DNA from: Trametes villosa
Taxonomy: Eukaryota; Basidiomycota; Agaricomycetes; Polyporales; Polyporaceae
Length of the DNA stretch: 64,000 bases
Reading direction: 5' to 3'
Assembly (NCBI GenBank): GCA_002964805.2
Contig: PUDQ02000089.1
Coordinates: 434,001-498,000, forward strand
The translations under genes were made by a program, and so were the position numbers. The notes beneath the pieces were generated by a model that had not been told where the DNA came from, made no database searches, and saw only the letters and a list, made by a program, of their open reading frames with translations. Positions 57,218-64,000 of the stretch are shown here, piece by piece (the stretch's first letter is position 1; each line of letters opens with the position of its first letter).

Positions 57218-60200
57218 ATGCTCAACGGCCACGACGACGACGACCCGATGGCCTCCGGCGCACTCTCCCCCGTAGCGCCGCTCAGCAACAGCGACGACTC
57301 GGACAACACGATGCAAGTCGACTCGGATGTGGATGTCGGTCGCAATCCGGACGCGGACGCGGACGGCGAGTACGACGACGACGACGCCCAGAGCGTCCAC
57401 GAGCCGAGCGCGCCCTCCTCGTCCTACCACAATAAGCGAGTCGTGAGTGTTCCGCTTGTGTCTTGTGGCCAAGGGCGGCGCGTTGATCAGGTAGGCTTCA
57501 TGGCAGGTGAAGGATGAGGACGATTCAGTACGCGCGCTTCTTTCTAGCACCTGGTGCCTCGCTTATATACAGTCCGCACAGGGTTACGAAGACGAAGCGG
57601 AGGATCCAGACCCGCAAGATGATGAAGAGGAGGACGCGTCGTACGCGGATGAGGAGTACGGCGCGCCGAAGAAGAAAGCACCCAAGAAGAAGAAGGCGCC
57701 CTCTAAACCGAAAGGTGTGTAGCTCCGCCACGCTTGTACGCGCACACACCCACATTTCCTCGCGAAGTTGTCCCCCGACCATCCATACCCGACTCCGACT
57801 CTGATTCCGACTACGGCGCGCGGTCGAAGAAAAAGAAGAAGACGCGATCGGCGAACGACGAACTACGCGTCTCGAGTAGAGGAGTCAAGGTCCCCAATTA
57901 CGTCGATGACGTCCAGGATTTCGAGGATGAAGACCCGGACGCGCTCACGTACACCGAAGTCGCCGTGCCACACAAGGAGGAGGATGAGATCGAGAATGTG
58001 CTCGGCCACTGCAGAGAGGAGGGACATGAGAACGATCCAGAGGATGATTGGTACGGGAATATCGTACGTAGCCGCGCACATCTCGCGAGTGCTCTCCTTA
58101 CGCTGCGAATACAGCGTTTCCACATCAAATGGAAGAACTTCTCCCATCTACACAATACGGACGAGATCTACGAGTTTTTGAAACGCTTCAAGGGCCTCAA
58201 ACGCGTAGACAACTACATCAAGGCGTACAAGATGGACCAGGAGCGTCTCCACAACCCCCACATGTCTCGAGAAGACCTGGAAACCATCCTCCTGCGACGC
58301 GAGCGCGACAAGGAGGAGCTCGAGATGCACAAGACCGTGGAGCGCGTCATCGCGCAGCGCGAGAACGTGGAGAAAGAGATCGAGTACTTCTGCAAGTGGA
58401 ACGGCCTCAACTACGAGCACTGCACGTGGGAGCTGCAAGACGAGATCCGGCCCATTGCGAAGGAGCAAATCGACGCGTTCCGCAAGCGCGAGGCCGAAGC
58501 GAAGTTCCCGTTCAAGAGTGCGGTATATGCGCGACATGGGCGCCCCGAATTCGAGAAGATCAAGGAGGATCCTCCATACATAGTCGAGACGGGTGGTGAG
58601 CTGAAGGATTTCCAGCTTACGGGCCTGAATTGGCTAGCGTATCTCTGGAGCAAAGGAGACAACGGTATTCTTGCGGACGAGATGGGTCTCGGCAAGGTGA
58701 GTAGACCCGTCCGACCTACAGATGGATCGGGGAGTGCGGGACTGATGAGCTAACGCGTGCTCGCAGACCGTTCAGTCGGTGTCTTTCCTGTCGTATCTGT
58801 TCCACGAACGGCGACAATACGGTCCTTTCCTCGTGATCGTTCCCCTGTCCACTATCACCGCATGGCAGTCGCAGTTCCAAACGTGGGCACCCGACATGCA
58901 TGTGGTCACGTACATCGGCGGTGCCGCAGCGCGCTCGGTCGCGCGCCAGTACGAGTTCGGACCATCGGCCAAGAAGCTCAAGATGAACGTCCTGCTGACG
59001 ACTTACGAGATCACCCTGCGGGACGTGAAGGAGCTCGGTGAGATCAAGTGGCAGGTGCTCATGGTGGACGAGGTACGTGTGCTACTGTGCAGCACTGCTT
59101 TGTGGACGCGACCGCTGACCAGGTTCATTTCCGTTAGGCACACCGACTCAAGAACTCAGAGAGCCAGCTTTATGAGGCCCTCAGAGGCTTCTCGGCTGCG
59201 TCGAAGGTTCTTATCACGGGAACTCCCTTGCAGAACAACGTGAAGGGTACGTGGTATGCTTGGCTGGGTTAACGTACACTTCCTGATCACACGCGGCAGA
59301 ACTGCTCTCGCTGATGCATTTCCTCATGCCCGACAAGTGTGAGTACTGCCATGTCAACGGCATTTACGAGATCGGCAGCTGACGAATCTGTGCTATCCAG
59401 TCCAGTTGACGAACGAGTTTGACTTGACCGACGCCGATCATGAAGTGAAGATCAAGGAGCTGCACAAGCAGCTCGAGTCCCTCATGTTGCGCCGCCTCAA
59501 GCGCGACGTGTTGACCTCGCTGCCCACGAAGAGCGAGCGCATCCTCCGCGTTGAGATGTCGGCACTCCAGACGCACTTCTACAAGAACATTCTCACGAAG
59601 GTGGGTCCGCATACATCTAGCGTGACGCGTCACGAGAAGCGGCAGCTTAATTCCGCACTAGAACTTCCAAGCTCTCGTGAAGAGCGCCAACGGGAACAAC
59701 AACATCAGCCTGCTCAACATCGGTGAGTGGCTTCCCCGACGAGCGCGGATGCCGAGTCTGAGCGCAGTCGCGTAGCAATGGAGTTGAAGAAGGCCGCGAA
59801 TCACCCGTATCTCTTCGACGGCGCCGAGGTTCGGACAGACAACCCTGAGGAGACCCTGAAGGGCCTCGTGATGAGTAGCGGGAAGCTGGTCCTGCTCGAC
59901 AAGCTGCTCGCTCGGCTCCGGCAGGACGGCCACCGCGTCCTCATCTTCAGCCAGATGGTCCGGATGCTCGACATCCTCAGCGACTACATGCAGATGCGCG
60001 GGTACCAACACCAGCGCCTCGACGGCATGGTCTCCTCGGACGCGCGCAAGAAGTCCATCGCGCACTTCAACGCGCCCGGCTCTCCCGACTTCGCCTTCCT
60101 GCTCTCGACGCGGGCCGGCGGACTGGGAATCAACCTGGAGACCGCCGATACGGTCATCATCTTCGACGTGAGTAAGCCCCCTGTTCTGTGCTGCCGTTAC

Positions 60201-62672
60201 CTGTGCTGCTGTCACCGCTGCCGGATGCGTGCGCCTCGGAGTTGGCACTGGCACCACCCATGGCTGTGCCCGCCGCATCGAAAACACGTTGCTGACGCCC
60301 CTCGCCCTTGCCGCCTCCCATCCCACAGAGCGACTGGAACCCGCAGAACGACCTGCAGGCGATGGCACGTGCGCACCGTATCGGCCAGAAATCGCATGTC
60401 AGCGTCTACCGGTTCGTGAGCAAGGACACCATGGAGGAGGACGTTCTGGAGCGGGCGAAGAAGAAGATGGTGCTCGAGTACGCGAGTGAGTGGGCCCGTG
60501 CGCTGTGCGCTGTGCGCGACCTGAGCCCTGACCACGATGCCGCCGGGTGTCTTTGCTCGCAGTCATCAACCAGATGGACACGTCGCAGGCGCACCTCAGC
60601 TCCAAGGGCGGCTCGAAGGACCCTGCGAAGGCGGATGCGCTGAGCAAGGACGAGCTCCACGCGGTGCTCAAGTACGGGGCGCAGAAAATGTGCGTGGCTC
60701 GCCGTTGGCCGATCTGCTATGCGCGGCCGTCGTGCCCTGTACCGCAGCGTTACTAATGCGCCGCGCGCGGCAGCTTCGACAAGGATGACAGCCAGCAGAG
60801 CAAGAAGCTCGACGAGATGGACCTCGACGACATCCTCAACCGCGCGGAGCACCACGAGACCGTCGCGGCCCAGAACGAGGGCGCGTCGCTCGGCGGCGAG
60901 GGCTTCCTCGAGCAGTTCGCGAACATCTCGGACGTGAAGAACGACATGAACTGGGAGGACATCATCCCCGTCGAGGAGCGCACGCGCTTCGAGCGCGAGG
61001 AGGACGAGCGCAAGGCGGAGGAGCTCGCTGCGGTGGAGACCAAGGACCGCAAGCGGACCCATGCGCCGGTGTCTTATGAGGGTATGGACGTCGAGCACTC
61101 CTCGTCGGCACCCCCAGCGAAGAAGCCCCGCCACCCTCCGCCGCAGCGGAAGACCCCTAGCCAGAAGGCAATGGAGCTCAAGGAGCGGGACGTCCGGGTG
61201 CTAGTCCGGAGTCTGCAGAAGTGGGGTGATATTAGGCAGCGATACGACATCATCGTGAGTGCCCTGTTTCATTCCCTGGCCGCATAAGAAGGGTCGTTCA
61301 TACAAGATGCCCCTGGGATGCAGGTGAACGAGGCGAAGCTCCAGGACAAGAACCGTGGGATGATCCAGGACACCGCGGACGACATCATCGACCTCTGCGA
61401 GAAGGCCGTCGAGGAGAACAACGCGGAGAAGCGGGCACGCATCGAGGCGGGCGAGACGCTCACGAACGCCCAGAAGAGCAAGGCCGTGCTCGTCACCTAC
61501 CGCGGCGTGAACAACATCAACGCGGAGACGGTCCTCTCGCGCCACCGCGACCTCCAGATCCTCTTCAAGTACCTCGACCCGATCTCGCAGGACGACATGT
61601 ACAGCTGGTCCATCCCGATTGACAACATCCGACCGACGCTCAACTGGTCTGGCCGGTGGGGTCCGCAGGAGGACTCGATGCTGCTCGTCGGCGCGTACAA
61701 GTACGGGTTCGGGAACTGGGAGGCGATGGCGAAGGACCCGCGGCTCGGGCTCGAGGGCAAGTTCTTCCTCGAGGAGGGCAAGAAGGGCGAGGATGCGGCG
61801 AGCAAGCCGATCCCGAACGCAATCCACCTCGTCCGCCGCGGCGACTACCTGCTCGGCATCCTGCGCGAGCACGACGAGAAGATCCGCGCGATCGAGTCGA
61901 CGCTCTCGACGCGGAACCGGGACAGGGAGCGCGAGCGCGCGCATTCGTCGAAGACCTCGTTGTCGCCGCCGCCACCCGTTGCGTCAACGTCTTACGCGAG
62001 TAACATCCGGAAGCGCGCGGAGAGCGAGGCGGTCGCGTCGGTGGACGAGGGCAGCAGTCGCAAGCGGAAACGGAGGCCAACGCCGACCTTCACCGATTCG
62101 TCGTCGTCCGATGAGTGGTACGCACTGCTCTTCTGTCCTGTCAGCTACGTTTACTCACCTTTACGGCTTCCCCTTCTCAGTCCATCCATGGACGAAGCAG
62201 CGACAAAGGAGGAGCTCCGGCCAGTCAAGAAGCAGCTGAAAAACCTGAAGCTCTCCGGCGGCGACATGCCGCGGGAAGACAAGGTGGCCATTCTCAAGGA
62301 GTCGCTCGCCGCTATCGGCAAGCGTATAGAGCACGTCCTGCAGCAGAAAGAGGCGGCGGGCGAGGACCGGGTCAAGTGGCGACGACACTTGTGGACGTGA
62401 GTGCTTCGTATGTGTGCTCGCCGTTCACGTCTCTGATAAGCCGGCATAGATTCGTGACGCTGTTCTGGCCCAAGAAGGTCAAGGCGGGGAAGCTTGAGGA
62501 GATCCACGCGAAGATGGTCATGAAGGAGAGCGCGCCGCGGGCGTCGTCAAGCGACGCGACCTCTGCCGCGAAGAAGCCCCGACTCAGCACAGGCGCGACC
62601 AGTCGAGGCGGGGCACCCTCCCTACCGTCCGCGTCGACAACATCGTCGCACACGAACGGGAAGTACCGGTGA
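57218..62672 (+). CDS. CHD1: CHD1 chromodomain helicase DNA-binding chromatin remodeller
   Basis: SNF2-family ATPase that spaces nucleosomes in transcribed chromatin. Start [14 protein letters not shown] at 57218; acidic N-terminus. Tandem chromodomains about 57960-58440 ([63 protein letters not shown]). ATPase: [19 protein letters not shown] (motif I), [12 protein letters not shown] (Ia), VDEAHRLKN (II, DEAH), ITGTPLQNN (III), [14 protein letters not shown] (IV), [13 protein letters not shown] (V), [20 protein letters not shown] (VI). Then [24 protein letters not shown] bridge, SANT/SLIDE-like region near 61640-61860 ([24 protein letters not shown]), and the C-terminal CHCT (DUF4208) helix [14 protein letters not shown]...[13 protein letters not shown]. 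Over ten short introns; stop at 62670-62672. Confidence 0.95.
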
Positions 62673-63387
62673 CCTCCCGTCGAGTCTGTCTGCCTGCCTC
62701 TCCGCTCCGTCTTCTTCTCTGCCTGCGTATGTAATGACCACCCCTCTGTATCGTTGACCACCCCGCCCGTTCCGCTGTACTCTGCCACGACACGACCCTC
62801 ACGCCCCCGGGACACTACACTCCTCATCGCGCACATTGCTTCGCCGCCACTGCTTGTTTATCCGTCAGTGCCCGTACGCTACACTACATGCTCGACTTTT
62901 TTCTCTGCCGCTCCCACATCTCAGTACTCAGTATTCCCGCCTGCGCTCTGCACGCTGTTCCTGTCCGCGTTCCCGCTGTTTTCGTAGTACCTACAGAGCG
63001 CAACCATCTGAATTACCCTGTGTATCATTGTGTCATAATAATACAACAATATATCCGATCGACTATATACACCGTCCGCGCTGACATGAGCAGAGCGAAG
63101 ACCATCGCCGTACGAGCAAGTCTGGATGGACGTGTGGGGTTTCGTAGGAGTTTCGTAGTAGTTGGGGGCATCTCGTTCCACATTTACACCGGACGGGCTT
63201 TGATCAGGGAAATATACACTGTTGAACCCGACGCACGAAAGCCGCTCCGGAGGACCACCAGTTGCTCTATATGCACCGTGCAGCGCTGCTTGCGACCGCC
63301 GTACTTCGCCCTATTTTACACCTACGTGCACCCTGCGGAGTTCAGCACCCGCCCGCCCCGCAAGGACTGGACAGAGCACGGCGGCAC
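62673..63387. other. Convergent 3' region between CHD1 and the edge gene
   Basis: AT-richer 3' UTR-like DNA with TATATATACACC near 63062-63072. No gene recognised. Confidence 0.45.
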
Positions 63388-64000
63388 TCACTCTCGGCCC
63401 TGGACGAAGATGGCCGGCTTGAGCGTCGCGGTGCCGCCACTCCGTTTGCGCGACCGCGGGTTCGCGCCGATGCTCACGCTCACGAGCGGCTCGCCGCCCG
63501 CGGGCATCGTGAGGCTGGACTTGCGCTGTCGAGAGTGCGATCGACGCCTCCCTGCATCCGGTGCATTGGGCGCAACCGCCGCGCGTGCAGCTGCAGTTTA
63601 CACCGCTCGTCAGTCTCGACTCGGCCTATCACACGAGCCCCAGCCTAGGGCAGAGGGAACGGGGAACGCACCTTCGACGACCTTGGCGTCCGCCTCGCGG
63701 TGGAAGCTCTCCATGAGCGCGGTGTAGCGCTTCACCTGCCAGGCGAGCTGGCTCGCCCGCGCGGTGTTGCCCTGGCTGAGCGCCCACTTGCGCTCCTCCT
63801 TGAACCGCCGCCGCTCCGAGTCCGCGAGGCTCGCGCGCGCGCGCAGCACCGCGACCTCGCGCTCCTGCGGCGTCAGCTTTCCCTCCGGGTCCAGCGAGGA
63901 CGGCACCGAGTCGAGCGAGATCGACGGCGCGGTGCTGCAGTACGTGAGCGTGGGCGTGATCGGCCGGATGTCTGTCGGGCGGCCGTGGCGTTCGCGGTCG
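63388..64000 (-). CDS. Unidentified gene, C-terminal part (cut by window edge)
   Basis: An open exon from the edge to about 63669 reads ISLDSVPSSLDPEGKLTPQEREVAVLRARASLADSERRRFKEERKWALSQGNTARASQLAWQVKRYTALMESFHREADAKVVE, strongly helical and probably coiled-coil. After a GTGCGT donor, a second exon joins in frame at CTGCATCCGGTGCATT-side (acceptor TGCAG|GGAGGC on the minus strand, about 63555) and reads GRRRSHSRQRKSSLTMPAGGEPLVSVSIGANPRSRKRSGGTATLKPAIFVQGRE before the stop at 63388. Basic and low in complexity at the end. Not recognised; the N-terminal part lies beyond the window. Confidence 0.6.

Noticed and set aside
56219..57550. 443-residue minus-strand open frame and overlapping Arg/Pro-rich frames upstream of CHD1
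   Set aside because: It overlaps the CHD1 5' exon antisense and has random-looking composition caused by high GC. No conserved motif was seen.

Overview
The window is nuclear DNA from a filamentous basidiomycete, most likely a polypore-type agaricomycete. Support for this: GC-rich genes with many short GT-AG introns, wood-decay style expansion of F-box, aspartic protease and microsomal-type epoxide hydrolase families, and fungal forms of ERT1, ATP sulfurylase, vigilin/Scp160, ERO1 and CHD1. No rRNA, tRNA, CRISPR array or intact transposon was recognised.

Layout. 0-1.1 kb: 5' part of a PEX5-type peroxisomal import receptor (-). 1.5-5.0 kb: tandem pair of F-box genes (-) whose promoters are also duplicated. 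5-7 kb: gene-poor, with a 575-bp inverted-repeat-bounded MITE-like segment. 7.1-8.5 kb: divergent CDC26 (APC/C subunit) and PRA1/Yip3. 9.1-14.2 kb: divergent ERT1 (gluconeogenesis regulator) and an MTQ1/HemK glutamine methyltransferase with an 821-nt intron. 14.6-16.2 kb: ACR3 arsenite efflux (-). 16.9-19.9 kb: a short-chain dehydrogenase with an awkward splice region and an epoxide hydrolase (-). 20.8-22.5 kb: a third F-box gene. 22.6-24.5 kb: ERO1 (-). 25.5-29.6 kb: multi-KH Scp160/vigilin. 30.5-32.1 kb: second epoxide hydrolase (+).

32-53 kb holds the most unusual structure. A segment of about 3.5 kb is present twice in opposite orientation (about 31985-35515 and 49310-52880), 14 kb apart. 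Each arm carries a gene for a repeat-rich acidic/basic low-complexity protein, then the conserved exon skeleton of a small gene. Arm 2 also begins with a severed 3' end of an epoxide hydrolase, which shows that it was copied from the arm 1 locus, and it lies between two tandem membrane-anchored aspartic proteases. Between the arms are a 993-residue protein (-) with a cupin-like region, TPR-like helices, an ankyrin-like repeat and a C-terminal TIR-like domain, a type II membrane protein (-), ATP sulfurylase (+) and the first aspartic protease (+). 57.2-62.7 kb: CHD1 chromatin remodeller (+). The right edge holds the 3' end of an unidentified gene (-).

Most genes are independent housekeeping units. 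The accessory content is the paralogue pairs (F-box, epoxide hydrolase, aspartic protease, repeat protein). The best candidate for an undescribed system is the cupin/TPR/TIR-like protein at 35758-38792, whose architecture looks like that of an intracellular sensor. Exon joins were worked out by hand from splice consensus and reading frame.
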